64,000 nucleotides of DNA from Paracoccaceae bacterium (lineage in GTDB: Bacteria; Pseudomonadota; Alphaproteobacteria; Rhodobacterales; Rhodobacteraceae). The notes under the pieces are model-generated. The model saw nothing but the letters and a program-made list of their open reading frames with translations. It made no database searches and had not been told where the DNA came from. This document shows positions 45,287 through 54,838 of the stretch, in pieces (position 1 is the first letter of the stretch; every line of letters begins with the position of its first letter). A program made the translations under genes and the position numbers. The stretch spans positions 124,001 through 188,000 of the forward strand of contig JANSYL010000002.1 of assembly GCA_024742455.1 (NCBI GenBank), given 5' to 3'.

Positions 45287-46666
45287 ATGTTCACGATCAT
45301 TCCGCTGCTGCTTGCAGGTATCGCGCTTACCTTCCTGTTGGACGATGACGGGGACGAGGCAACCGAGGACACCGGGAGCAGCGGCGGCGGCTCGGGCGGC
45401 GCGCAGAACCTCACCGCCGAGGCCGACAGCTTCGACCTCGCCGATGCCACCGAAGGAACCGTGAACGCGCTCGGCGGCGATGACGTCATCACCTCCACGG
45501 CCCCCAGCAACCTGCTGTTGCGGCTGGGCACGGGCGATGACGCGGCCAGTTTCCTCGATGGCGACAACACGGTCGAGGCCGGGGATGGCAACGACACCAT
45601 CCTGGCCGAGGGCGGCCTGCTGGCCGCGCTGCTCGGATCGGGCAATGACCAGCTGACCGCCACCAATGCCACTGTCGATGTGCAGGCCTCCACCGGGGAT
45701 GACACGGTCACCGGCGGCATCGGCGACGACAATATCGGCGGCGGCTTCGGCGATGACAGCCTGGTGGGCGGCGAAGGCGATGACCGCCTTGCCGGAGGCG
45801 CCGGGGCGGACACCGTCGAAGGCGAAGCGGGCGACGACACATTGGCCGGCGGCAACGGGGACGATCTCATGCTCGGCGGCGCGGGCGCGGATTCGATCAC
45901 CGGCGGCATCGGCGCCGACACGATGTCGGGGGACCTGGGCAACGACACCATCCGTGGCAGCGCGGGCGATGACGTGGCCGATGGCGGCGACGGGGACGAC
46001 ACCCTGTTCGGCAATACCGGCAATGACAGCCTGAGCGGCAATACCGGCGACGACTCGATCTCCGGCGGGCTCGGCAATGACACGATGGAGGGCGATGCCG
46101 GCGATGACACGATCCGCGGCGGCGATGGCCGCGATGTGGCCACCGGCGGCGAGGGAAATGACGTCATCTTCGGCAACAACGGCGCCGACAGCCTGAACGG
46201 CAATGCAGGCGACGATTCGATCACCGGCGGCGGCGGCGGCGACACCGTCATCGGCGGCGACGGCAGCGACACGCTGTCGGGCTTTGCCGGAAACGACCTG
46301 ATCAACGGCGTCGAGGCGACCAGCGCGGCGCCGGGTTCCGACCTGATCAGCGGCGGGTTCGGCGACGATACCCTGCAATTCGACACCGGCGACACGGTCA
46401 CCGGCGGTGACGGCACCGACACGTTCCAGCTGTTCTTCGATACCGGTGCCGCGAACGGCCCCGCGACAATCCAGGATTTCGATGTCGCGACCGAGGAACT
46501 GGTGATCGAGATCACCCAGCTGACCGGCGAACCCCCGCTGCCCATCACCACGCAGGACAGTGCCGCCGGGCTGGAGGTGCTGGTCGACGGGACGGTCTAT
46601 GCGGTGCTGGCCGGGGTGACCACCGGCACGCCGGTCACGGTCTCCGCCAACGTCACCTTCATCTGA
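45287..46666 (+). CDS. RTX calcium-binding-repeat protein with N-terminal membrane segment
   Basis: Protein of 459 aa, extremely acidic. Residues 2-18 (FTIIPLLLAGIALTFLL) form a single hydrophobic segment followed by an acidic/Gly linker. About 20 nonapeptides of the GGxGxDxLx type span roughly 125-345, a classic Ca2+-binding parallel beta-roll. The C-terminus resembles type I secretion targets (GLEVLVDGTVYAVLAGVT...). An N-terminal anchor plus RTX repeats is an uncommon mixture: it could be a cell-surface protein tethered at its N-terminus or exported by an unlinked type I system. No transporter genes lie nearby. Confidence 0.85.
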   Translation: MFTIIPLLLAGIALTFLLDDDGDEATEDTGSSGGGSGGAQNLTAEADSFDLADATEGTVNALGGDDVITSTAPSNLLLRLGTGDDAASFLDGDNTVEAGDGNDTILAEGGLLAALLGSGNDQLTATNATVDVQASTGDDTVTGGIGDDNIGGGFGDDSLVGGEGDDRLAGGAGADTVEGEAGDDTLAGGNGDDLMLGGAGADSITGGIGADTMSGDLGNDTIRGSAGDDVADGGDGDDTLFGNTGNDSLSGNTGDDSISGGLGNDTMEGDAGDDTIRGGDGRDVATGGEGNDVIFGNNGADSLNGNAGDDSITGGGGGDTVIGGDGSDTLSGFAGNDLINGVEATSAAPGSDLISGGFGDDTLQFDTGDTVTGGDGTDTFQLFFDTGAANGPATIQDFDVATEELVIEITQLTGEPPLPITTQDSAAGLEVLVDGTVYAVLAGVTTGTPVTVSANVTFI

Positions 46667-46684
46667 TCCGCGCGGGGCCGCCGG

Positions 46685-47539
46685 TTACACGGCGGCCTTG
46701 CGCATCTCGTCCAGGTAGATGTCGCGCAGGCGGGTGGCGACGGGGCCGGGTTTGCCCGTGCCGATGGCGCTGCCATCGATCTCGACCACCGGCATCACGA
46801 AGCTGGAAGCCGAGGTAATGAACGCCTCGTCGGCATCCCGCGCCTCGTCTGCCGTGAATGCCCGTTCCTCGACCTTCATCTGCGCCTCGCGCGCGAAACG
46901 CAGGACGGCCGCCCGGGTGATCCCGTGCAGGATCTCGGTGCCGAGGTGGCGGGTGATGATCGTGCCATCCTTGACGATATAGGCGTTGTTCGACGTGCCT
47001 TCGGTGACGAACCCGTCCTCGATCATCCAGGCATCATCGGCGCCCGCCTTCTTGGCCATCATCTTGCCCATCGACGGGTAGAGCAGCTGCACCGTCTTGA
47101 TGTCGCGCCGTCCCCAGCGCTGATCTTCGATGGTGATCACCTTGATCCCCGCCTTCGCCGCCGGGCTGTCGGCCAGCCCCGGCTTGGCCTGGGTGAACAG
47201 GACGATTGTGGGTGCGGCATCTTCGGGATAGGCGAAATCGCGGTCGGCGGCGCCGCGTGTGATCTGCAGGTAGATCAGCCCTTCCTCGATGCCGTTGCGC
47301 GCCACCAGTTCGCGGTGAATCTCCAGCAGTTCCGACTCGGTCGTGGGGTTCGTCATCTCCAGCTCACCCAGCGACCGTTCCAGCCGCTTCGCATGCCCGG
47401 CGAAATCCACCAGCTTGCCGTCCAGCACGCTGGTCACCTCATACACGCCGTCCGCGAACAGGAACCCCCGGTCGAAGATCGACACCGTCGCCTCGGTCTC
47501 GGGCAGGTATTCTCCGTTCACATAGACGGTGCGGGTCAT
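46685..47539 (-). CDS. Class IV aminotransferase, D-amino-acid-transaminase-like
   Basis: PLP enzyme of fold type IV, 284 aa. The opening RTVYVNGEYLPETEATVSIFDRGFLFADGVYEVTSVLDG (Arg/Tyr pocket residues) and the PLP lysine in QRWGRRDIKTVQLLY (Lys near 146) are diagnostic. N-terminal FADGVYEV favours D-alanine aminotransferase over branched-chain enzymes; the exact specificity is inferred. In the same window lie D-glutamate genes dgcN-dgcA. Confidence 0.85.
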   Translation of the reverse strand: MTRTVYVNGEYLPETEATVSIFDRGFLFADGVYEVTSVLDGKLVDFAGHAKRLERSLGELEMTNPTTESELLEIHRELVARNGIEEGLIYLQITRGAADRDFAYPEDAAPTIVLFTQAKPGLADSPAAKAGIKVITIEDQRWGRRDIKTVQLLYPSMGKMMAKKAGADDAWMIEDGFVTEGTSNNAYIVKDGTIITRHLGTEILHGITRAAVLRFAREAQMKVEERAFTADEARDADEAFITSASSFVMPVVEIDGSAIGTGKPGPVATRLRDIYLDEMRKAAV

Positions 47540-47572
47540 GCGGGTCTCTCCCTTGGCGGTGTTTCGAGTGGT

Positions 47573-48364
47573 CTAGGACGGCGCCAGAATGCGTTCAATG
47601 GCCCATTCGACGCGGCGCGCATCATAGGAATGGCCGCCCTGAAACAGGCACAGCGCCAATTCCCCGGGCGGTCCCGTCCGGACCGTGCAGCCGGTGCCAT
47701 GGGGAAAGGGCACGGGCTGCGCCGCGCCGAACCCGCCATGCGCACCATAGATTTCGATCGCGACGGCCACGTCACCCTGCCAAGTCGGCCCGATCGGGCG
47801 ACCAGCCAGCGGCACCGTCGGGTCCTCATCGCCGTGGATATGGATCACCGGGGCGGGCGCGGCCGGGCAGGTTTCGGGCACCGGCGCCCAGAAGGTGCCG
47901 GCATAGGGCACGAACCCCGCGAAGACGTCGCCCATGCCACAGGCCAGCGTCCAGGTCATCATCCCGCCTGCCGAAAACCCGGTGGCAATCAACCGGTCGG
48001 GATCGAGGTCGATCCGGTCACCAAGGTCCGCGATGACGGCGCGGACATACTCGTATTCCCGCGCCTCCGCTTGTCCGGGCTCGCGCGGACGGTGGGCGAG
48101 GTTCCAGTCATCCGCCCCGGCATCCAGCGCGACAAAGGCCATGCCCAACCGGTCGGCCACCCCGCGCAGCCCGGCATTGCGGATCGAACCGGCCGCCGCG
48201 CCGCGATAACCATGGGCGTGCAGGATCGCGCCCATCGGTCCGTCGCTTTCGGGCAGATACAGGCGATAGGTCCGTTCGCCCGCGACCACGCAATCACTTT
48301 CCGGCCCGCAGGCCATGGCCGGGCCGGCCGCCAGAACGGCCAGCAGAAACGCTATGGCACGCAT
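47573..48364 (-). CDS. Secreted esterase of the LpqC/PHB-depolymerase-like family
   Basis: Alpha/beta-hydrolase of 263 aa with a Sec signal (1-18, ending AAGPAMA). Nucleophile elbow GFSAGG (about 121-126) with Ser near 123, acid/His region HIHGDEDPTVPLAG (about 165) and a C-terminal GGHSYDA His. Closest in appearance to poly(3-hydroxybutyrate) depolymerase-like and feruloyl-esterase-like proteins; substrate unknown. Start ATG at 48364. The same frame stays open upstream through the (CCG)24 tract, where it would read as 24 Gly residues. Confidence 0.78.
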   Translation of the reverse strand: MRAIAFLLAVLAAGPAMACGPESDCVVAGERTYRLYLPESDGPMGAILHAHGYRGAAAGSIRNAGLRGVADRLGMAFVALDAGADDWNLAHRPREPGQAEAREYEYVRAVIADLGDRIDLDPDRLIATGFSAGGMMTWTLACGMGDVFAGFVPYAGTFWAPVPETCPAAPAPVIHIHGDEDPTVPLAGRPIGPTWQGDVAVAIEIYGAHGGFGAAQPVPFPHGTGCTVRTGPPGELALCLFQGGHSYDARRVEWAIERILAPS

Positions 48365-48460
48365 GAATATCCCTCCGGTCAGCACCTGCGGCAAGCATGG
48401 CACAGACGCCGCGCCCGCGCGCAGAACATTCGCGTGAGATCCCCGAGACCCGTCATCCGG

Positions 48461-48533
<73 letters not shown>

Positions 48534-48600
48534 ATGGCCGTGTCGGCGGGGCCGCATCTGTCAACTGCTCGCAATCGAAGATCACGGCATGCATCCGTGC

Positions 48601-49563
48601 CTAGCCCCACAAGGCCATCGGCGGCGGGTGCAGCACCGACCCCTCGAACACCATTGCCGGGTCGCGGTCGGTCGCCAGCAGCAGCGGCCCGTCCAGATCG
48701 ACGATATCGGCCCCCTGCGCCACCAGATGCGCGGGCGCCATGGCCAGCGACGATCCCACCATGCAGCCAACCATCACCGCATAGCCCCCGGCCCGGGCCG
48801 CATCACGCAGCGCCAGCGCCTCGGTCAGACCGCCGGTCTTGTCCAGCTTGATGTTGACCATTTCATACTTTCCCCGCAGCCCGGGCAGGCTGGCGCGGTC
48901 ATGGCAGGCCTCGTCGGCGCAGACCGGCAGGGGGCGGTCGATCTCGGCCAGCATTCCATCGGCATCGGCGGGCAGGGGCTGTTCCACCATCTCGACACCC
49001 AGCCGCACCAGATGCGGCGCAAGCTCGGCATAGACCTCGGCCGTCCAGCCCTCGTTGGCATCCACGATGATCCGCGCCCCGGGGGCGCCCGCGCGCACCG
49101 CCTCCAGCCGGGGCATGTCGTCGGGGGTGCCCAGCTTGATTTTCAGAAGCGGGCGATCCTTGTGCCGGGCCGCCGCCGCCTGCATCGCCTCGGGCGCATC
49201 CAGCGACAGGGTATAGGCGCTGAGGACCGGGCCGGGCGCGGGCAGACCGGCCAGCCGATACACCGGCGTGCCCGACTGTTTCGCGTGCCAGTCCCAGAGC
49301 GCGCAATCGACGGCGTTCCGCGCCGCCCCGGGCGGCAAGGCGTCCTGCAGATCGCGCCTTGTGATGTCCCCCGGCAGCGCCGCGATCTCTGTCACCACGC
49401 TGTCGACGGTTTCGCCATAGCGCGCATAGGGGACGCATTCGCCCTGTCCGGTCACCCCGTCGCGCATCACCCGCACGGTCACCACCTGCGCCTCGGTCCG
49501 GGACCCCCGCGCGATGGTGAAGGTCTGCGCCAGCGGGAAAGCGTCGCGCGTGACCGCGATCAT
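48601..49563 (-). CDS. dgcA: DgcA, N-acetyl-D-glutamate racemase (dipeptide-epimerase family)
   Basis: Enolase-superfamily enzyme of 320 aa. The muconate-lactonizing-type TIM barrel shows KIKLGTPDD (catalytic Lys), RIIVDANEGW (metal Asp), EQPLPADAD, CADEACHD and KLDKTGGL (second Lys). The family includes L-Ala-D/L-Glu epimerases; the neighbour dgcN (overlap of 4 bases) makes conversion of N-acetyl-D-Glu to N-acetyl-L-Glu the better call. This assignment follows the described DgcN-DgcA D-glutamate catabolic pathway of marine bacteria. Confidence 0.82.
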   Translation of the reverse strand: MIAVTRDAFPLAQTFTIARGSRTEAQVVTVRVMRDGVTGQGECVPYARYGETVDSVVTEIAALPGDITRRDLQDALPPGAARNAVDCALWDWHAKQSGTPVYRLAGLPAPGPVLSAYTLSLDAPEAMQAAAARHKDRPLLKIKLGTPDDMPRLEAVRAGAPGARIIVDANEGWTAEVYAELAPHLVRLGVEMVEQPLPADADGMLAEIDRPLPVCADEACHDRASLPGLRGKYEMVNIKLDKTGGLTEALALRDAARAGGYAVMVGCMVGSSLAMAPAHLVAQGADIVDLDGPLLLATDRDPAMVFEGSVLHPPPMALWG

Positions 49564-50561
49564 GATGCCAGCAGCGCGTCGACCAGCCGCCCGGCGCCAT
49601 AGCGGAACGGGTCCACCGCGGGCAGGCCCATCCGGCCTTCGACCTCGGCCAGATAGGCCGGCGCCTCATCCTCGCCCATATTGGCCGTGTTCACGGAAAT
49701 GCCGACCACCCGGCAGGCGGGATTGGCGACACGGGCCAGATGCAAGGCGGTATCGCGCAGATCCTCGAGGCTCGGCAGGGCGTAATCTGGCAGGCCGCGC
49801 ATATGAGGGCGCGTCGGTTCATGGCACAGGATCATCGCGTCGGGCTGACCGCCATGGATCAGCGCCATTGTCACCCCGGAATAGGATACGTGGAACAGGC
49901 TGCCCTGCCCCTCGATATGGTCCCAATGGTCGGGGTCGTTGTCGGGGGTCAGCCATTCCACCGCGCCGGCCATGAAATCGGCGATCACCGCATCCAGAGG
50001 CACACCCGAACCGGTGATCAGGATGCCGGTCTGCCCGGTGGCCCGGAAGCTCGACTTCAGGCTCCGCGCCTTCATTTCGCGGTCCATCGCCAGCGCGGTA
50101 TACATCTTGCCGACCGAGCAATCCGTCCCGACCGCCAGACAGCGCTTGCCGGTCCGTTTTTTGCCATTGGCGATCGGATAGTCGACATCGGGCACCCGCA
50201 CGTCATGCAGGCTGCGGCCGGTGGCCTCGGCCACCGCGACCAGGTCCGGTTCATCGCGGAGCAGGTTGTGCAGGCCCGAGGCCAGGTCGAACCCCTCCTC
50301 CAGCGCACCGACAAGCACCTTCTTCCAGCTCTGCGAGATCACCCCACCGCGATTGGCCACGCCGATCACCAGCGTCTTCGCCCCGGCGGCGCGGGCCTCG
50401 GCCAGGTCCATGTCCGGCAGGCCCAGATCGGCCTTGCAGCCCGGCAGGCGGAACTGGCCCACGGCATTGTCGGGCCGCCAGTCCCGGATGCCCTGCGCGA
50501 CCTTGGCGGCCAGCGGGTCCGGCGCATCGCCGAGAAACAGCAGATAGGGTTTCTGGATCAT
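49560..50561 (-). CDS. dgcN: DgcN, D-glutamate N-acetyltransferase (DUF1611)
   Basis: DUF1611 protein of 333 aa. It holds a P-loop-like GTDCSVGKMYTAL segment (about 144-156), the N-terminal Rossmann-like half (PYLLFLGDAPDPLAAK), and CHEPTRPHMRG near 246. In the DgcN-DgcA pathway it acetylates D-glutamate from acetyl-CoA before DgcA inverts the centre. The gene order dgcN-dgcA with overlapping stop/start supports the pathway. Start ATG at 50561, followed upstream by the unrelated 116-aa gene. Confidence 0.85.
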   Translation of the reverse strand: MIQKPYLLFLGDAPDPLAAKVAQGIRDWRPDNAVGQFRLPGCKADLGLPDMDLAEARAAGAKTLVIGVANRGGVISQSWKKVLVGALEEGFDLASGLHNLLRDEPDLVAVAEATGRSLHDVRVPDVDYPIANGKKRTGKRCLAVGTDCSVGKMYTALAMDREMKARSLKSSFRATGQTGILITGSGVPLDAVIADFMAGAVEWLTPDNDPDHWDHIEGQGSLFHVSYSGVTMALIHGGQPDAMILCHEPTRPHMRGLPDYALPSLEDLRDTALHLARVANPACRVVGISVNTANMGEDEAPAYLAEVEGRMGLPAVDPFRYGAGRLVDALLAS

Positions 50562-50644
50562 GGAAGCGGCCCTCGCGTGAACATGTGCCGCATCAGCATA
50601 ACGCCCCGGCCAGCCGAGGGAACCGTCCGCAAACGACCAGCCGG

Positions 50645-50995
50645 TCAGTCCGGCGGCGGCAAAAGGACCGGCGCTGCGACCTCATCGGCGAAATCGCGCG
50701 GCGGGGTGCTGGAGGTGGCGGTGTTGCGCTTGAATTCATACCGCATCAGGTCGCCATCACGTTCCGAGGCCACGATCAGCGCCTGATACAGATGCCGCGC
50801 GCCTTCATGGATGTCGATCAGACCGCGCAGGTTGGGGGCATCCTCGAAAGCCACCGCGAACCCGTCCTCGGACATTTCCAGGATGGGTACGGCTTCATCG
50901 CCCACATGCACGACCCGCTTCGCCTTGCGGCGCCGGGTCTGGCGCAGGGATGCAGCCAGTTCCTGCTGCACGGCATCCGGCAGAAAACCTGTCAT
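50645..50995 (-). CDS. Small protein of unknown function, conserved in Rhodobacteraceae
   Basis: Protein of 116 aa. A basic helical start (QQELAASLRQTRRRKAKRVV) leads to a beta-rich body with MSEDGFAVAFEDAPNLRGLIDIHEGARHLYQALIV, which vaguely recalls a PilZ-like barrel, though the RxxxR and D/NxSxxG c-di-GMP motifs are not convincing. C-terminus is Pro-rich. I recall similar unannotated proteins from this family of bacteria; no function known. Same strand as dgcN, with an 83-base gap. Confidence 0.6.
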   Translation of the reverse strand: MTGFLPDAVQQELAASLRQTRRRKAKRVVHVGDEAVPILEMSEDGFAVAFEDAPNLRGLIDIHEGARHLYQALIVASERDGDLMRYEFKRNTATSSTPPRDFADEVAAPVLLPPPD

Positions 50996-51199
50996 CGGAA
51001 CCTCCCATTCCTCAACTGTGGATAAGGCAGGCGGAACCGGCCCCGGGTCAACCGTGATTTAGGTCGCGATCGGGAAACGTCGCGTCCCCGCCACAGGGGA
51101 AGCGCAGGGGGAATTGCCTGTCGGCGGAAAACCACGCAAGATCACGCGCTGTCGGGGCCCTGTCCGGACAGCGATCCACCCCTGATCCACCACCGATCC

Positions 51200-51757
51200 A
51201 TGCAAAGCGCTTCCGACGACCGACCCGGTCATCCGTTCCTGGCCTTCCTCAACACCGTGCGCGATGACGGCAAGACGCGGCGGCTGAACAGTTTCGCCAC
51301 CCCCGAGGACCTGATCGTCCAGCTGGACCGGGCGGGCCTGTGGATCGGCGTACCACCCCCGAACCGGGGACAGCTGGACCAGGCGCTCATGCTGCGCGAA
51401 ACCGCCTATGCCACGCTGTCGGCGATGGCTGCCGGGCGCAGGCCCGGGCGCGAAGATGCACTGGACATGGAAACCGCGATCAAGGCGGTGCTGGCCGATA
51501 GCCAGTTCCGCTTTTCGAAAGCCGGGCTCGATATCGCGCCGGGGCCGCTGGCGGGGCTCCATGACGTTCTGGTGCTGTCGCTCATCGACCTTTTGCGCAG
51601 CCCCGCGATCGGGCGGCTCAGGGAATGCCGCCGCTGCACGCATCTGTTCCTCGATCACGGGCGCGGCCCCGGGCGCCACTGGTGTTCCATGGCGCGCTGC
51701 GGCAACCGCGCCAAATCCGAAAGCTTTCGCCGCAGGCAGAAGGCCGCACCGGGCTGA
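51200..51757 (+). CDS. CGNR zinc-finger protein (ABATE domain)
   Basis: Protein of 185 aa with an N-terminal ABATE-like domain (LAFLNTVRDDG near 14-24 is the typical start) and a C-terminal zinc ribbon: CRRCTHLFLDHGRGPGRHWCSMARCGNRAKSESFRRR, whose CGNR gives the family its name (Cys residues about 142, 145, 161, 166). Such proteins are presumed DNA-binding regulators. ATG preceded by weak GATCC leader. Upstream of the glutathionyl-hydroquinone reductase-like gene. Confidence 0.88.
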   Translation: MQSASDDRPGHPFLAFLNTVRDDGKTRRLNSFATPEDLIVQLDRAGLWIGVPPPNRGQLDQALMLRETAYATLSAMAAGRRPGREDALDMETAIKAVLADSQFRFSKAGLDIAPGPLAGLHDVLVLSLIDLLRSPAIGRLRECRRCTHLFLDHGRGPGRHWCSMARCGNRAKSESFRRRQKAAPG

Positions 51758-51862
51758 CCCCGTTTTGTGCGCCGGTGCCGGGGTGGCCCTGCACGGGCCA
51801 CGGTGTCGCCGGAGGGTCAAATGCACTACCTTGCCCCCTGACGCCAAGGAAAGGACGCCCCG

Positions 51863-52864
51863 ATGGGAATGCTGATCGACGGAACATGGACAGGAGACAG
51901 CCTTGCGGCTGACCTTGAAAAGGGCGGCGGCAAGGGCGCGTTCGAGCGCAAGGCGTCGGTATTCCGCAACTGGGTGACCGTCGATGGCAGCCCCGGGCCA
52001 ACCGGCACAGGTGGCTTCAAGGCCGAGGCGGGGCGCTATCATCTCTATGTCAGCCATGCCTGCCCCTGGGCCAACCGGGCGATGATCTTCCGCGCGCTCA
52101 AGGGCCTCAACGACATGATCGATGTCTCGGTCGTGCATCCCGACATGCTGAATGATGGCTGGACCTTTGCCACCGATTTCGACGGCGCCACGGGCGACCG
52201 GCAATTCGGCCTGCCCTTCCTGCGCGACATCTATGTGAAATCCGACCCGAACGTGACCACCCGTGCGACGGTGCCGATCCTGTGGGACAGGGAAACCGGC
52301 ACGATCGTGTCGAACGAATCCTCCGAGATCATCCGGATGTTCAATTCAGCCTTCAACGGGCTGACCGGCAACAGCGATGACTACTACCCCGACGCCCTGC
52401 GCCCGGAAATCGACGCCATCAACGACCGCGTCTATGACACGCTGAACAACGGCGTCTACAAGTCCGGCTTCGCGCGGACACAAGAAGCCTATGACGCCGC
52501 GGTCGGCCCGCTGTTTGATACGCTCGACTGGCTCGAGGGCATCCTTGCCGGGAACCGTTACCTCACCGGCCCCCGCGTGACCGAGGCCGATTGGCGCCTG
52601 TTCCCGACGCTCGCCCGCTTCGACCTGGTCTATCACCTGCATTTCAAATGCAACCGGAAGCGGATCATCGACTATCCGAACCTCTGGGCCTACACGCGCG
52701 AGCTTTACCAATGGCCGGGTGTCGCCGACACGATCCATTTCGACCATATCGTGCGCCACTACCATTACAGCCACGACAGCATAAACCCGTACCGGATCAT
52801 CCCCACCAACCCGGTGATCGACTGGCTTGAACCGCATGGGCGGCAGGCGTTGCGGGCCGCCTGA
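51863..52864 (+). CDS. Glutathionyl-hydroquinone reductase-like GST (YqjG/ECM4 type)
   Basis: Omega/xi-class GST of 333 aa. The Cys-active-site motif is YVSHACPWANRAMI (Cys near 63), and the long insert and C-terminal helices (RYLTGPRVTEADWRLFPTLARFDLVYHLHFKCNRKRI) are those of the S-glutathionyl-hydroquinone reductases. It is thought to reduce glutathionyl-hydroquinones made during quinone stress. Strong AAAGGACG leader before ATG at 51863. Precedes the cobC gene by 2 bases. Confidence 0.88.
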   Translation: MGMLIDGTWTGDSLAADLEKGGGKGAFERKASVFRNWVTVDGSPGPTGTGGFKAEAGRYHLYVSHACPWANRAMIFRALKGLNDMIDVSVVHPDMLNDGWTFATDFDGATGDRQFGLPFLRDIYVKSDPNVTTRATVPILWDRETGTIVSNESSEIIRMFNSAFNGLTGNSDDYYPDALRPEIDAINDRVYDTLNNGVYKSGFARTQEAYDAAVGPLFDTLDWLEGILAGNRYLTGPRVTEADWRLFPTLARFDLVYHLHFKCNRKRIIDYPNLWAYTRELYQWPGVADTIHFDHIVRHYHYSHDSINPYRIIPTNPVIDWLEPHGRQALRAA

Positions 52865-52866
52865 AA

Positions 52867-53847
52867 ATGGGCTTTTACCGGGCCATGACCGGCCCGGTAT
52901 CCCTTTTGCGCGACCATGGCGGCGGCGTTGACGCTGCGGTCCGCCGGTTCGGCGGTGCGCGGGCCGACTGGCTGGACCTGTCGACCGGTATCAACCCGGT
53001 GCCCTACCCGGTGGGAGATCTGGCCGACGGGGCCTGGACGGCCCTGCCCGATACCGGCGCGATGGACGACCTGATCGGGGCGGCCCGCAGGTTCTGGTCG
53101 GTGCCCGACGGGGCCTGCGTGATTGCGGCACCCGGAGCCTCGGCGATCATCGCGCAGATGCCCGACATGGCGGACGGGGCGGCTTTCATTCCCGGCCCCA
53201 CCTATAACGAACATGCCGCAGCCTTTACCGCCCGGGGACGGCCACTTGCCGATGACCCCGGCGCCCCGGTCCATGTCCATGTCCATCCCAACAATCCCGA
53301 TGGGCGTCTGTGGGATGGCAGCCGGGGCCATGCCTTGACGGTGATCGACGAAAGCTTCTGCGACACCTGCCCCGATCTCAGCCAGGTCGGCCTGACCCGT
53401 GACCCCGGCCTCGTGGTCCTGAAAAGCTTTGGCAAGTTCTGGGGGCTGGCCGGGCTGCGGCTTGGCTTCGCCATCGGCCATCCCGATACGCTGGCGCCGC
53501 CCGGACGCGCGGGCCTGTCGGACCGGCTTGGCCCCTGGGCGGTGTCCGGGCCTGCGCTGGCCATCGGCGCGCGGGCCTTGCGCGATGGCGACTGGGCTGC
53601 ACGCAGCCGGGCGCGTCTCGACCGCGATGCCGCGCGGCTCGACCGTCTCCTTACCGCCAAAGGGGCCATGATCACAGGCGGCACCAGCCTGTTCCGCACC
53701 TATGCCGTCGAGGATGCCGCAGCCTGGCAGGCACGGCTGGCGCGCGCCCATATCTGGACCCGCATCTTTCCCTATTCACGCAGCTGGCTGCGCCTCGGGC
53801 TTCCGGGCAGCGAGGCCGGTTGGGCGCGACTGGAGGCGGCCCTGTGA
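52867..53847 (+). CDS. cobC: Threonine-phosphate decarboxylase, cobalamin pathway
   Basis: Aspartate-aminotransferase-fold PLP enzyme of 326 aa which makes (R)-1-amino-2-propanol phosphate for the nucleotide loop of cobalamin. Diagnostic segments are [13 protein letters not shown]...[14 protein letters not shown] (about 17-47) and the PLP lysine in [18 protein letters not shown] (Lys near 187). The gene has the CobC-type length. An alternative start at 52885 (MTGPV) is plausible. The stop overlaps the next cobalamin gene (GTGA). Confidence 0.87.
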   Translation: MGFYRAMTGPVSLLRDHGGGVDAAVRRFGGARADWLDLSTGINPVPYPVGDLADGAWTALPDTGAMDDLIGAARRFWSVPDGACVIAAPGASAIIAQMPDMADGAAFIPGPTYNEHAAAFTARGRPLADDPGAPVHVHVHPNNPDGRLWDGSRGHALTVIDESFCDTCPDLSQVGLTRDPGLVVLKSFGKFWGLAGLRLGFAIGHPDTLAPPGRAGLSDRLGPWAVSGPALAIGARALRDGDWAARSRARLDRDAARLDRLLTAKGAMITGGTSLFRTYAVEDAAAWQARLARAHIWTRIFPYSRSWLRLGLPGSEAGWARLEAAL

Positions 53848-54776
53848 TCCTTGATGTCATCCTCTTCCACGCGCCGCTGTTGCTGGCCGCGCTGATCCTC
53901 GACGCGATCTTCGGCGAACCCCGCGCGATCTGGTCGCGCGTGCCGCATCCCGCCGTGCTGATGGGGCGGCTGGTCGACTGGGCCGACGACCGGTTCAATA
54001 TCGGCGAACACCCAAAGGCCACCGGCGTTGCCGTCATCCTCGGCCTGTCGGTCCTGGCCATCGGGATCGGCGTCATCCTGGCGCTGATTCCGCTGGGCTG
54101 GCTGTGGCAGATCCTCGTCGCCGCGATCCTTCTGGCCCAGCGCAGCCTGTCGGATCACGTGCTTGCCGTCGCCGATGCGCTGCGCGGATCGACCGAACAG
54201 GGGCGCCAGATGGTGGCGATGATCGTCGGCCGCGACACCGCCGCGATGGACGCGGCCGATATCAGCCGCGCGGCCATCGAAAGCGCGGCCGAAAACATGT
54301 CGGACGGGGTGGTGGCGCCCGCCTTCTGGTTCCTGATCGCGGGACTGCCCGGCCTGATCTTCTTCAAGATGATCAACACCGCCGACAGCATGATCGGCCA
54401 CCGCACCCCCCGGCATGAGGAATTCGGCTGGGCCGCCGCCCGGCTCGATGACCTGCTGAACTGGCTGCCCGCGCGCCTGACGGCGGTGCTGATCGCATCC
54501 ACCCATCGCGGCACGCGGGCCTGGGCGGTGATCCGCGCCGATGCGCGCAAGCACCGCTCGCCCAATGCCGGCTGGCCCGAGGCGGCGATGGCGGGCGTGC
54601 TGGATGTCGCCCTGTCCGGGCCGCGCAGCTATGACGGCACCGTCCGGGACTACCCGTTCGTCAATGCCCGGGGCGCGCGCAGCCCGGCCGCCATCGACAT
54701 CGAGGCCGCGGCCGAGGTCCTGTGGCGCGCCTGGGCGATCCTGGCCGCCGCCGTGGCGATCCTCTGGATTCTCTGA
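53844..54776 (+). CDS. cobD: Adenosylcobinamide-phosphate synthase (CobD/CbiB)
   Basis: Integral-membrane enzyme of 310 aa joining aminopropanol phosphate to adenosylcobyric acid. It has several hydrophobic helices, an N-terminal [31 protein letters not shown] signature, [21 protein letters not shown] (about 143-163) and [19 protein letters not shown]. Start is GTG at 53844, overlapping the cobC TGA. Two genes of cobalamin synthesis stand alone here; no others are in the window. Confidence 0.9.
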   Translation: MILDVILFHAPLLLAALILDAIFGEPRAIWSRVPHPAVLMGRLVDWADDRFNIGEHPKATGVAVILGLSVLAIGIGVILALIPLGWLWQILVAAILLAQRSLSDHVLAVADALRGSTEQGRQMVAMIVGRDTAAMDAADISRAAIESAAENMSDGVVAPAFWFLIAGLPGLIFFKMINTADSMIGHRTPRHEEFGWAAARLDDLLNWLPARLTAVLIASTHRGTRAWAVIRADARKHRSPNAGWPEAAMAGVLDVALSGPRSYDGTVRDYPFVNARGARSPAAIDIEAAAEVLWRAWAILAAAVAILWIL

Positions 54777-54838
54777 CCTTGTCAGGTGGCGCGACCTTGC
54801 TACTGTGCCCGGCAACAGCGATTTCCAAGGGACATGTC

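Noticed and set aside
46676-46697. GGCCGCCG/CGGCGGCC hairpin between the RTX and aminotransferase genes
   Set aside because: No T-run follows in either direction and it overlaps coding sequence of the aminotransferase C-terminus; too weak to call a terminator.
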